Under the pieces are notes generated by a model that was not told where the DNA came from, did not search any database, and saw nothing but the letters and a program-made list of their open reading frames with translations. Both the position numbers and the translations under genes were made by a program. A stretch of DNA of 64,000 nt from Sphaerisporangium krabiense (GTDB lineage Bacteria; Actinomycetota; Actinomycetes; Streptosporangiales; Streptosporangiaceae), in assembly GCF_014200435.1 (NCBI RefSeq), contig NZ_JACHBR010000001.1, positions 1,922,001-1,986,000 of the forward strand, given 5' to 3'. The number at the start of each line of letters is the position of its first letter. Within the stretch, counting starts at the first letter, position 1. Positions 16,696-24,627 of the stretch are shown here, piece after piece.

Positions 16696-18468
16696 ATGAC
16701 ATCCGTCCAGGGCACGGCCTGGAACGAACCCCTGGGCCCCGAGCCGTTCGCGGCGGGGCTGCCCTTCGGGGCGGGCTCCGTCCTCGACCCGCTGCGCCGT
16801 GACGACGACCTGGCCGAGCTGACCCGCGACCTGCTCGACGTCCTGGTGGTCGGCGGCGGCGCGACTGGCGCGGGCGCGGCGCTCGACGCCGCCTCGCGCG
16901 GCCTGACGACCGCGCTGCTCGAAGGCGGCGACCTGGCCTCCGGCACGTCGAGCAACTCCAGCCGCCTGCTGCACGGCGGCGTGCGCTACCTGGAGCAGCT
17001 CGAGTTCGGCCTGGTCCGCGAGGCGCTGCACGAGCGCGGCCTGCTGCAGGAGCTGGCGCCGCACCTGGTCCAGCGCATGTCGTTCCTGTACCCGCTCACC
17101 CACCGGGTGTGGGAGCGCGGGTACGTCGGCGCGGGGCTGACCCTCTACGACGCCCTCGCCGGGCTCGGCGACCGGCACGGCTTCCGCCGCCACCGCCACC
17201 TCACCCGCAAGGCCCTGCTCCGGCAGGCCCCGCAGTTGCGCGGGGACGCGGCGGTCGGCGCGCTGTCCTACGACGACGGGCACGTGGACGACGCCCGGCT
17301 GGTGCTGGCCCTGGCCCGTACCGCGGCGCGCGAGGGCGCGACCGTGCTGAGCCGGGTCCGCGTCACCGGGCTGGCCACCCGCCCGGGGCACACCGTGGCC
17401 ACCTGCGTCGACACCCTCAGCGGCGAGCGGTTCACCGTCCGCGCCCGCCGGGTGGTGCTGGCCACCGGCCCCTGGTCGGGGCTCACGCAGAAGATGCTCG
17501 GCACCGGCCCGGTGCGCGTGCGCGCCTCCAAGGGCGTGCACCTGGTCCTGCCGCGCGAGCGGCTGCCGATGGACAGCGCCCTGATCGCGCGCACGCCCAG
17601 CTCGGTGCTGTTCATCATCCCCACCGGCGACGTGGTGCTGCTCGGCACGACGGACACGCCGTGGGACAACGGCCCGGGGCCCGTGCTGCCGACCGGGGCC
17701 GACGTGCGCTACCTGCTCGACCAGGCCAACCAGTGGCTGCGCGAGCCCCTGACGCCCGACGACGTGCTCGGCGTCTACGCGGGCCTGCGCCCCCTGGTCG
17801 ACCAGCCCGACCGGGAGCGGACGCAGGCCATCAGCAGGGAGCACGTGGTGCGGGAGGTCGCGCCGGGCTGCGTGGTCGTGGCGGGCGGCAAGCTCACCAC
17901 CTACCGGGTGATGGCCCGCGACGCGGTGGACGCCGCCGTCGCCGGGCTGCCCGCGGTCAGGCCGTCGGCGACCGAGCACCTGCCGCTGTCCGGCGCGAGC
18001 GGCTTCCACCAGGCGTGGGCCCGGCGCGATTCGGCCGCCGCCGCGGCGGGGCTGCCCGCGGCGACCGTCGAACGGCTGGCGCGCCGCTACGGCGCGGAGT
18101 ACCCGCTGCTGCTGGCCATGGGACGCCGGGACCCCGCGCTGCTCGAACCCGTGCCGGGTGCGCCCTCGCTGCTGGCCGGCGAGGTCCTCTACGCCGCGCG
18201 GCACGAGGCCGCGATGACCGTGGACGACGTGCTGCGCCGCCGCACCAGGACCGGCCTCGAGACGGCCGACGGGGGCGCGGGCGCGGCGCCGCACGTGGCC
18301 GCCCTGCTGGCCACTGCCCTCGGCCGCGACGAGAGCTGGGCGGCCGAGCAGGCCGCGAGCTACACGCGGGCGGCCGAGGTGACCCGCGCGGCGCTGGACA
18401 CCTCGGACGACACCGAGCTGGCCCCGCTGCTGGCCGACCTCGCCGGCCGCTGGAGCGGTGCCGCATGA
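16696..18468 (+). CDS. glpD: Aerobic glycerol-3-phosphate dehydrogenase
   Basis: 590 residues from ATG 16696, 6 nt behind an excellent AAGGAGG. The FAD Rossmann motif VLVVGGGATGAGAALDAA is at about residue 46, followed by SSRLLHGGVRYLEQ and the typical FIIPTGDVVLLGTTDTPW and GGKLTTYR stretches. A C-terminal helical DAO_C domain closes the protein. It oxidises sn-glycerol 3-phosphate to dihydroxyacetone phosphate with electrons passed to quinone at the membrane. It is coupled to glpK by a four-base overlap. Confidence 0.93.
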   Translation: MTSVQGTAWNEPLGPEPFAAGLPFGAGSVLDPLRRDDDLAELTRDLLDVLVVGGGATGAGAALDAASRGLTTALLEGGDLASGTSSNSSRLLHGGVRYLEQLEFGLVREALHERGLLQELAPHLVQRMSFLYPLTHRVWERGYVGAGLTLYDALAGLGDRHGFRRHRHLTRKALLRQAPQLRGDAAVGALSYDDGHVDDARLVLALARTAAREGATVLSRVRVTGLATRPGHTVATCVDTLSGERFTVRARRVVLATGPWSGLTQKMLGTGPVRVRASKGVHLVLPRERLPMDSALIARTPSSVLFIIPTGDVVLLGTTDTPWDNGPGPVLPTGADVRYLLDQANQWLREPLTPDDVLGVYAGLRPLVDQPDRERTQAISREHVVREVAPGCVVVAGGKLTTYRVMARDAVDAAVAGLPAVRPSATEHLPLSGASGFHQAWARRDSAAAAAGLPAATVERLARRYGAEYPLLLAMGRRDPALLEPVPGAPSLLAGEVLYAARHEAAMTVDDVLRRRTRTGLETADGGAGAAPHVAALLATALGRDESWAAEQAASYTRAAEVTRAALDTSDDTELAPLLADLAGRWSGAA

Positions 18469-19943
18469 GCGTGCTGGCCGTCGACGCCGGGACCACCGGC
18501 GTCACCGCGCTGGTGGTCTCCGAGCAGGGCCGGGTGGTCGCCAAGGGGCACCAGGAGTTCCCCCAGCACTTCCCCGCGCCCGGCCTCGTCGAGCACGACC
18601 CGGACGAGATCTGGACCGCCGTGCTGGGCGCCTGTTCCGCGGCGCTCGGCGCGGCGGAGCAGGCGGGCGCCACGCCGGTGTCGTGTCTCGGGCTGACCAA
18701 CCAGCGCGAGACCGTCGTGCTGTGGGACCGCGTGACGATGCGCCCGGCGACGAGGGCGATCGTCTGGCAGGACCGCCGTTCGGCCGGGGAGTGCGACCGG
18801 CTGCGGGAGCACGAGCCCCGGATCCGCGCGCTGACCGGCCTGCCGCTGGACCCGTACTTCTCGGCCACCAAGCTGTCCTGGCTGCGCGCCAACGCCCCCG
18901 GGACGTGGGAGGGCGTGCGGGCGGGCCGTGTCGCGGCCGGCACCGTCGACTCCTACCTGCTGGCGAGGCTCACCGGCGGGCGGCTGCACGCGACCGACCC
19001 GTCGAACGCCTCACGGACGCTGCTGTTCGACCTGGCCGCCGCGCGGTGGTCGGCGGAGCTGACCGAGCTGTTCGGCGTGCCAGAGTCGGCGCTGCCGGAG
19101 ATCGTCCCGTCGAGCGCGCCGGTCGGCCGCACGGCCCCCGAGCACTTCCTCGGCCTGGACGTGCCGATCTGCGGGATCGCCGGAGACCAGCAGGCCGCGC
19201 TGTTCGGGCACGCGGCCTTCACCCCGGGCGACATGAAGTGCACCTACGGCACCGGCAGCTTCCTGCTGGTCAACACCGGTGACCGCATCGCGGACGGCGG
19301 CGGCGCGCTGCTGTCCACCGTCGCGTGGCAACTCGGCGACGAGCCGGTGCGGTACGCCCTCGAAGGGTCGGTCTTCGTCACCGGGGCGGCGGTGCAGTGG
19401 CTGCGCGACGGGCTCGGCCTGATCGGCGACTCGGCCGGCAGCGAGCGGCTGGCCGCCTCGGTGGCCGGCAGCGAGGGGCTGGTCTTCGTGCCCGCCCTCA
19501 CCGGCATCGGCTCCCCGCACTGGGACCCGGCGGCCAGGGGCGCCCTGCTGGGCATCACCCGGGGCACGACCGCCGCCCACCTCGCCCGCGCCGTCCTGGA
19601 GGGCATCGCCTACCAGATCCGCGACGTCGTCGAGGCGGTGGCCGGCACGGCCGGCATCCCCGTCTCCCGGCTGGCGGTCGACGGCGGGGCCTCGGCCAAC
19701 GACCTGCTCTGCCAGATCCAGGCCGACCTGCTGGGCCGGCCCGTGGCGCGCCCGGAGACCACCGAGACCACCGGCCTCGGCGCCGCCTTCCTCGCGGGCC
19801 TGGCGGGCGGCGTGTGGAGCGGCCCCGGCGAGATCGCCGCGGCGCGCGGCGACGTCCGGGTCTTCTCGCCGCGCGAGGTGGCGGAGGACGGCTACCGCCG
19901 CTGGCTCGACGCGGTGGACGCGGTCCGGCGGTTCGGCTCGTGA
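18465..19943 (+). CDS. glpK: Glycerol kinase
   Basis: 492 residues, FGGY fold. Signatures: DAGTTGVTALV (ATP site 1), LTNQRETVVLWDR, IVWQDRR, CGIAGDQQAALFGH and KCTYGTGSFLLVNTG, plus the C-terminal LAVDGGASANDLLCQIQAD. These are the specific glycerol-kinase positions, although the first loop has VTA where enteric GlpK has SSR. It phosphorylates glycerol to feed GlpD. A facilitator gene (glpF) is absent, so glycerol must enter by diffusion, by another locus or as a product of the imported compound. Confidence 0.9.
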   Translation: MSVLAVDAGTTGVTALVVSEQGRVVAKGHQEFPQHFPAPGLVEHDPDEIWTAVLGACSAALGAAEQAGATPVSCLGLTNQRETVVLWDRVTMRPATRAIVWQDRRSAGECDRLREHEPRIRALTGLPLDPYFSATKLSWLRANAPGTWEGVRAGRVAAGTVDSYLLARLTGGRLHATDPSNASRTLLFDLAAARWSAELTELFGVPESALPEIVPSSAPVGRTAPEHFLGLDVPICGIAGDQQAALFGHAAFTPGDMKCTYGTGSFLLVNTGDRIADGGGALLSTVAWQLGDEPVRYALEGSVFVTGAAVQWLRDGLGLIGDSAGSERLAASVAGSEGLVFVPALTGIGSPHWDPAARGALLGITRGTTAAHLARAVLEGIAYQIRDVVEAVAGTAGIPVSRLAVDGGASANDLLCQIQADLLGRPVARPETTETTGLGAAFLAGLAGGVWSGPGEIAAARGDVRVFSPREVAEDGYRRWLDAVDAVRRFGS

Positions 19944-21139
19944 CCGGGCCGGAGAGCCCCGCGCCTGGGCCGCTCGCCGGCATCAGGGTCGCCGACTTCT
20001 CGCGCGTCCTGGCCGGGCCGTACGCCACCATGATCCTCGCCGAGCTCGGCGCGGACGTGGTCAAGGTCGAGCATCCCGGGCACGGCGACGACACCCGGGC
20101 GTGGGGCCCGCCGTACGCGGGCGGCGAGGCCGCCTACTACCTCGCGCTGAACCGCGGCAAGCGCAGCATCGCGCTCGACGTGAAGCACCCCTCGGGCGGG
20201 GAGATCGCCCGGCGGCTGTGCGCCGAGGCGGACGTGGTGATCGAGAACTTCCGGCCGGGCGTCGCCGAGCGCCTGGGCCTCGGCTACGAGGCGGTGCGCG
20301 GCGGCAACCCGGACGTCGTGTACTGCTCGATCAGCGGCTTCCCCGGCGAGGACCGTCCCGGCTTCGACGCGACGATCCAGGCGGAGAGCGGCTACATGCA
20401 CATCACCGGCGACTCCCCGAGCAAGGTGGGGGTGGCGATCACCGACGTGCTCGCCGGGCTCAACGCGGCCGTGGCGATCCTGGGCGCGCTGCACCGGCGC
20501 GCGAGCGGAGGCCCCGGCGGGCGGGTGGAGGTCTCCCTTCTCGGCTCGGCCCTGTCCGGGCTGGTCAACGTCGCGCAGAGCGCGCTGGTCTCCGGCGAGG
20601 AGGCGGTCGCCTACGGCAACGCGCACCCGGCGGTCGTGCCGTACCAGACCTTCCACGCCGCCGACGGCGGCTTCGTGGTCGCCGCGGGCAACGACCGCCT
20701 CTTCCGCGCGCTGTGCGGGGCGATCGGCCGTGACGACCTGGCCGCCGACCCGCGGTACGGCACCAACGCCGGCCGTGTCCGCCACCGCGAGGCGCTGATC
20801 GCCGAGCTGGAGGCGGTCTTCGCCACGCGCGGGGCCGAGGAGTGGACCGGGCTGCTCGACGCCGCCGGGGTGCCGACCGGCAAGATCCGGGGCGTCCTGG
20901 AGGCGCTCAGGGCGGCACCCGGCTCGACCTTCCAGGTCGCGCATCCGACGGCGGGCCCGCTGGAACTGGTCCGCGCCGGGTTCACCGTGGGCGACGCCCG
21001 GCACGGCGCCACGCCGCCACCGCTGCTCGGCCAGCACACCTTCGAGCTGCTCACCGAGCTGGGCGTCACCGAGGAGCACGCCGCCCGTCTGGCGCACGAG
21101 GGCGTCGTCCGCCAGGCGCCTGCCCCGCCCGCCCGGTGA
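19940..21139 (+). CDS. CaiB/BaiF class III CoA-transferase
   Basis: 399 residues from a GTGA overlap. N-terminal VADFSRVLAGPYATMILAEL and VKVEHPGHGDDTR, then ALNRGKRSIALD and the catalytic Asp143 in RPGFDATIQAESG (the aspartyl-CoA intermediate residue of the family). The C-terminal part with GVPTGKIRG is normal. It moves CoA between carboxylic acids. As last gene of the long operon it may activate an acid such as a hydroxy- or dicarboxylate made by the dehydratase/aldehyde dehydrogenase branch. Confidence 0.9.
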   Translation: MTGPESPAPGPLAGIRVADFSRVLAGPYATMILAELGADVVKVEHPGHGDDTRAWGPPYAGGEAAYYLALNRGKRSIALDVKHPSGGEIARRLCAEADVVIENFRPGVAERLGLGYEAVRGGNPDVVYCSISGFPGEDRPGFDATIQAESGYMHITGDSPSKVGVAITDVLAGLNAAVAILGALHRRASGGPGGRVEVSLLGSALSGLVNVAQSALVSGEEAVAYGNAHPAVVPYQTFHAADGGFVVAAGNDRLFRALCGAIGRDDLAADPRYGTNAGRVRHREALIAELEAVFATRGAEEWTGLLDAAGVPTGKIRGVLEALRAAPGSTFQVAHPTAGPLELVRAGFTVGDARHGATPPPLLGQHTFELLTELGVTEEHAARLAHEGVVRQAPAPPAR

Positions 21140-21293
21140 CCGACCGCTCGCCCTCGCTCGTTCCCTGTCTTCCCCGTCCTCTCTTCCCCCCGCCGAGGGC
21201 ATCAAGGGCCCGCCGACCTGCCTGTCGGAGGCACGGTTCGGCATCGTGCGGGGCAGCCAGGAGCTACCGTCGCGGGGGTCACCCCCGGGACCA

Positions 21294-21653
21294 TCACCAG
21301 CGGTGCCAGAGCTTCTGACGTATGACGCAGACGCGTCTCTTCACGCACTTGGCCACCTGGGTCGGGGAGTTGCCGTTCACGATCGTGTTGGACACCTGCT
21401 GCACGCCGCGCATGGTGGTGGGGTTCTGGCCGGCGTAGATCTTGTTGTAGCTGCCGTTCCCGATGCGCGAACGGGCGATGCCGTTCCTGCCGTCACCGGT
21501 GGCCGCCGCGCTGCCGACCCCGTCGGACGTCATGGCGTACGCGTCCGGCGGGGCCGACGCCACGGCGCCGAGGACCCCGGCGAGCAGGACGGTCAGCGCC
21601 AGCCGCAGGGCGACGGCCGTCCGGTGCGGCGGATTCTCCGTGTGAAGGGTCAT
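21294..21653 (-). CDS. Small secreted protein of unknown function
   Basis: About 119 residues from ATG 21653. A Sec signal peptide (VALRLALTVLLAGVLGAVASA, cut near residue 34) leaves a mature peptide of about 85 residues with two cysteines near the C-terminus (AKCVKRRVCV) that could form one small disulfide loop, and a basic tail ending LWHRW. I do not recognise the family. The preceding GTG (21665) is an alternative start without usable ribosome site. Confidence 0.55.
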   Translation of the reverse strand: MTLHTENPPHRTAVALRLALTVLLAGVLGAVASAPPDAYAMTSDGVGSAAATGDGRNGIARSRIGNGSYNKIYAGQNPTTMRGVQQVSNTIVNGNSPTQVAKCVKRRVCVIRQKLWHRW

Positions 21654-21711
21654 TGCTTCGCACACCTGCCCTCGTGGACTCGGATTGGCCCGGGGGGAGG
21701 GTTTCGCGTGC

Positions 21712-22023
21712 TCACCGGTCCCGGAAGCAGGCGATGTGGAAGGAACGGGGGGCCGGGGTGCCGTCCGGCGCGTAGGTGCGCACGACCATCTGGTGCGGGT
21801 CGTCGTCCAGGCCCACCGTGATCAGGCCCGGCTCCACGGGCTCGGTCAGCGCGCTGCCGACGGTGCCCGCGAAGTTCGTCTTGGCCTCACCCTGGAGCGG
21901 GACCTCCCAGCGGATGACGTATTCGTTCGTCCCGTCGAACCGGCAGCCGGAGATCAGATATCCGCGATTGACGGACCCGTCGGCCTCGATCACACAGGCC
22001 AGCCTTTTCTCGAACTCCGCCAT
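21712..22023 (-). CDS. Hypothetical small protein
   Basis: 103 residues from the ATG at 22023 (MAEFEKRLACV); the frame is open further upstream but that part is Arg/Pro-rich and looks non-coding. It has alternating hydrophobic/polar strands (YVIRWEVPL, GLITVGLDDD, MVVRTYAPDG) like a small beta-sandwich or tail-fibre-type fold, with three cysteines and no signal peptide. I do not recognise it. It lies just upstream of and parallel to the small secreted protein gene. Confidence 0.55.
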   Translation of the reverse strand: MAEFEKRLACVIEADGSVNRGYLISGCRFDGTNEYVIRWEVPLQGEAKTNFAGTVGSALTEPVEPGLITVGLDDDPHQMVVRTYAPDGTPAPRSFHIACFRDR

Positions 22024-22129
22024 TCTGGTTCCGTTTCCGTGACGCAAAGGCGAATTCTCTTCGCCGCCCGTTCCTACAGCGCTTTTCTTTCCAGTCCTGC
22101 CCTTCGATAATCCGGGGAGTCGCGGACGC

Positions 22130-22657
22130 TCACGCCTGGCCGGGCGCCGGCGCGGAGCCGCCGGGAGCGATCCGCGGCGCCGCGGCGGCACCGTGCGCCC
22201 GGCGCGGCGGGGTGAACGTGTGGAGGCTCAGCACGGCGGGCAGGTCGGCGAGGCCGGGCCCTCCGGCGTTCACCCAGGCGACGATGTCATCGATGATCTG
22301 CTCGTCCAACACGAATCCGAGCCACACGGGACGCCCGCCCGCGGCGCGCCCCTCCCGCGACGGGCTGACGGTGACGACGTTGGAGTAGGCGCACGGCCCC
22401 AGGCATTCCCGCACCACCCGGACCCGGAACGGCTGGACCAGGCCCCGCCGCAGCCGCCTCGGCTGTTCCTGGTGGCCGACGCCGGGGTGCTTCCTGGCGG
22501 TACCGCAGCAGCACCCCCGGCACACGGTCACCAGGCATCCGAGCGCCCGGCCCGCTCTGGACGCCACCCCGCTCACCGCGCCGACCCCGGCACCCGCGGT
22601 TCCGTCCCCACCATGACCGCCCCCCGAAAAAAGCGCCAGACGATTTCGATCGATCAT
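22130..22657 (-). CDS. (2Fe-2S) ferredoxin/thioredoxin-like domain protein
   Basis: About 175 residues; the start is uncertain (ATG 22657 used, an internal GTG is also possible). The core shows LVTVCRGCCCGTARKHPG, then VRVVRECLGPCAYSNVVTV and a conserved end DEQIIDDIVAWVNAGGPG. The Cys pairs (CxxCCC and CLGPC) match the thioredoxin-like 2Fe-2S ferredoxin family of actinomycetes. It reads away from the thiocyanate hydrolase operon, separated by about 180 nt, so the two could share a control region. Its electron partner is unknown. Confidence 0.7.
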   Translation of the reverse strand: MIDRNRLALFSGGGHGGDGTAGAGVGAVSGVASRAGRALGCLVTVCRGCCCGTARKHPGVGHQEQPRRLRRGLVQPFRVRVVRECLGPCAYSNVVTVSPSREGRAAGGRPVWLGFVLDEQIIDDIVAWVNAGGPGLADLPAVLSLHTFTPPRRAHGAAAAPRIAPGGSAPAPGQA

Positions 22658-22838
22658 CGCCCGCGAGGTGTTCCCTGTACCGCAGTGTGACGCCTCCAAG
22701 TCATCGGAAAACGTCGTTCAAGAGTTTCTCATGCGCACAGGTAAACATTGTTTGACCCTCTTTTCCACTTGATGCTCCACGGTCTGCGGTATCGCTGGGT
22801 ATGGTGTCAGACGACGTTCTCGCAGAACGGGGAGAACA

Positions 22839-23264
22839 ATGCCGGGACTCACATACGACCAGCTTCAGAAAAAGGCCAAGGATCTGGCCCCCGAAGAGCG
22901 CGAGATTTTGGATTCGCCGTACACCATCTCGAACGAGGCGTACGCCGCGCTGCGGTGGGTGCTCCACGACGTCGGAGGTCAGGTCGACACTCCCGCGCCC
23001 TACCTGGAGAAGGGCGAGGAGCCGTGGGAGATGAACACCTATCTCACGTGCGAATGCCTGGGCTGGCGCGGCGCGTGGAATTCCGAGGAGCGGCGCAGGC
23101 GCGAGAACGACCTCGGTGGCACCCAGTACTTCGGGCTGCCGTACTACGCCCGCTGGATCACGGTGGCGACGAAGTCGCTCGTCGACAAGGGATACATCAC
23201 GGTCGACGAGCTCGGCGCCAAGATCGACGAGATCCGGGAGCGGTACGAGAAGGGGAAGAAGTGA
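22839..23264 (+). CDS. scnB: Thiocyanate hydrolase beta-type subunit
   Basis: 141 residues from ATG 22839 behind GGGGAGA. It corresponds to the N-terminal half of nitrile hydratase beta, which is a separate gene in three-subunit enzymes. Visible motifs: CECLGWRGAWNSEERRRRE and a long C-terminal helix. First gene of a tightly overlapping scnB-scnA-scnC-activator set (TGATG junctions). In the Thiobacillus enzyme this subunit shapes the substrate pocket at the interface with the metal-binding subunit. SCN- is hydrolysed to carbonyl sulfide and ammonia. Confidence 0.85.
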   Translation: MPGLTYDQLQKKAKDLAPEEREILDSPYTISNEAYAALRWVLHDVGGQVDTPAPYLEKGEEPWEMNTYLTCECLGWRGAWNSEERRRRENDLGGTQYFGLPYYARWITVATKSLVDKGYITVDELGAKIDEIRERYEKGKK

Positions 23265-23566
23265 TGGCCAAGCCGAAGTTCGACATCGGCGACGAGGTGC
23301 GCGTACGGAACCAGACATCGCTGTTCCACACGCGCACGCAGAAGTACACGCGTGGCCATGTCGGCGTCGTCAGCGATCACCGTCCGGAGTGGGTGATCCC
23401 GGAGGACGAGGCGTTCGGCCGCGTCGAGGACGGCAGGAAGGAGCCCTTCTACGTCGTCCGCTTCAAGCAGACCGACCTGTGGCCGGACTACACGGGGTTC
23501 GAGCGCGACACCTTGGAATCGGAGTTCTCGGAGCGCTGGCTGGAGCCGGCGCGCAAGGAGAAGTGA
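23264..23566 (+). CDS. scnA: Thiocyanate hydrolase alpha-type subunit (SH3-like)
   Basis: 100 residues. It matches the C-terminal SH3-like half of nitrile hydratase beta: FDIGDEVRVRN at the start, HTRTQKYTRGHVGVV in the middle, and FYVVRFKQTDLW near residue 63. The family barrel normally clamps the cobalt subunit. Overlaps both neighbours by one base (TGATG), so the subunits are made in a coupled way. Confidence 0.87.
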   Translation: MAKPKFDIGDEVRVRNQTSLFHTRTQKYTRGHVGVVSDHRPEWVIPEDEAFGRVEDGRKEPFYVVRFKQTDLWPDYTGFERDTLESEFSERWLEPARKEK

Positions 23567-24279
23567 TGAGCGGAAGCCACCACCGCCACGATGGCCACGA
23601 CGGCCATGACGGCCACCCCACCTTCCCGGTGGCCTCGCGGGTCAGCGAGTTCGAGATCCTCGAACTCGCCGTGCGGGAACTGGCCATCGAGAAGGGCATC
23701 TTCTCGGCCGAGGACCATCGCCGCTTCGCCGAGTGGGCGGACGGTGTGGGCCCGCACGGAGGCTCGAAGCTCGTCGCCAAGGCGTGGAACGACCCCGAGT
23801 TCAAACGCCGCCTTCTGGAGAACGGCACGGAGGCGTGCAAGGAGGTGGGCATCGACTGGCTCAAGCCCACGGGCACCGGGACGCCCAGCGACTACACCTT
23901 CTTCTACGTGCTGGAGAACACCCCTGAGGTACATAACGTCATCGTCTGCACGCTGTGCTCCTGTTATCCGCGGCCCGTCCTCGGCATGTCGCCCGACTGG
24001 TACCGGACGCCGAGCTACCGGCGGCGCATGGTCCGGCGGCCCCGCGAGGTCCTCGCCGAGTTCGGCCTGCACCTGCCGCCGGAGGTCGAGGTCCGCGTGC
24101 ACGACTCCAACCAGAAGTCGCGGTTCATGGTGATGCCCATGCGCCCGGAGGGCACGGAAGGCTGGAGCGACGAGCAGCTCGCGGAGATCGTCACCCGCGA
24201 CACCATGATCGGGGTGGCGCTGCCGAAGGCCGGCCGCACCTCGGACGAGGACGTGCAGGCGAAGGCGGCGTGGCGGTGA
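23566..24279 (+). CDS. scnC: Thiocyanate hydrolase gamma subunit (cobalt-binding, catalytic)
   Basis: 237 residues. A His-rich N-terminus (HHRHDGHDGHDGH) is followed by the nitrile-hydratase-alpha fold. The metal claw is VCTLCSC with Cys128, Cys131 and Cys133; Thr between the first Cys pair marks the cobalt type. In the Thiobacillus enzyme the second and third of these are oxidised to sulfinate and sulfenate. CYPRPVLGMSPDWYRTPSY and MPVRPEGT-like stretches (here MPMRPEGTEGW) support thiocyanate hydrolase over ordinary nitrile hydratase. A three-subunit toyocamycin-type nitrile hydratase remains the main alternative. Confidence 0.88.
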   Translation: MSGSHHRHDGHDGHDGHPTFPVASRVSEFEILELAVRELAIEKGIFSAEDHRRFAEWADGVGPHGGSKLVAKAWNDPEFKRRLLENGTEACKEVGIDWLKPTGTGTPSDYTFFYVLENTPEVHNVIVCTLCSCYPRPVLGMSPDWYRTPSYRRRMVRRPREVLAEFGLHLPPEVEVRVHDSNQKSRFMVMPMRPEGTEGWSDEQLAEIVTRDTMIGVALPKAGRTSDEDVQAKAAWR

Positions 24280-24614
24280 GCGCCGGGACGCGCACGTACG
24301 GCGTGCTCATGGAGACGCTCGACGACATCGGCGAGCGCACCGACACCAACCTGGCCTGCCTGGAGGGCGAGCCGGAGCCGTGGGAGTCGCGGATGCAGGT
24401 GACCTGCGAATGCCTGTCGAAGGCGGGCGCCCTCGACAACCTGGAGCGCAGGCACGAGGAGGACCGGCTGGGCGAGACGATCTACGTCAGGTTCCCGGTC
24501 CGCACGCGCTCGGCCCTCACGGTCGCGCACGCCCTCATGGACAGGAACGTCTTCAGCGAGGCGGACCTGCGGCGGAAGATGGCGGAGGTGCGGACACGCC
24601 TCACCGAGGAGTGA
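24276..24614 (+). CDS. Nitrile hydratase/thiocyanate hydrolase activator-like protein (P15K type)
   Basis: 112 residues from a GTGA overlap (a GTG two codons earlier is also possible). It is a clear paralogue of the first gene of the set: CECLSKAGALDNLERRHEEDRLG aligns with the CECLGWRGAWNSEERRRRENDLG stretch of ScnB, and the tails share a KMAEVRTRL/KIDEIRERY helix. Cobalt-type nitrile hydratases and thiocyanate hydrolase need such a beta-N-terminus-like chaperone for cobalt insertion and cysteine oxidation. Last gene of the operon; it converges on the DUF1275 gene. Confidence 0.75.
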   Translation: MSAGTRTYGVLMETLDDIGERTDTNLACLEGEPEPWESRMQVTCECLSKAGALDNLERRHEEDRLGETIYVRFPVRTRSALTVAHALMDRNVFSEADLRRKMAEVRTRLTEE

Positions 24615-24627
24615 CCGCCGCCCGGGC

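Noticed and set aside
23566-23620. His-rich N-terminus of ScnC as a separate metal-chaperone peptide
   Set aside because: It is continuous with the subunit and matches the His/Asp-rich start of the Thiobacillus gamma subunit.
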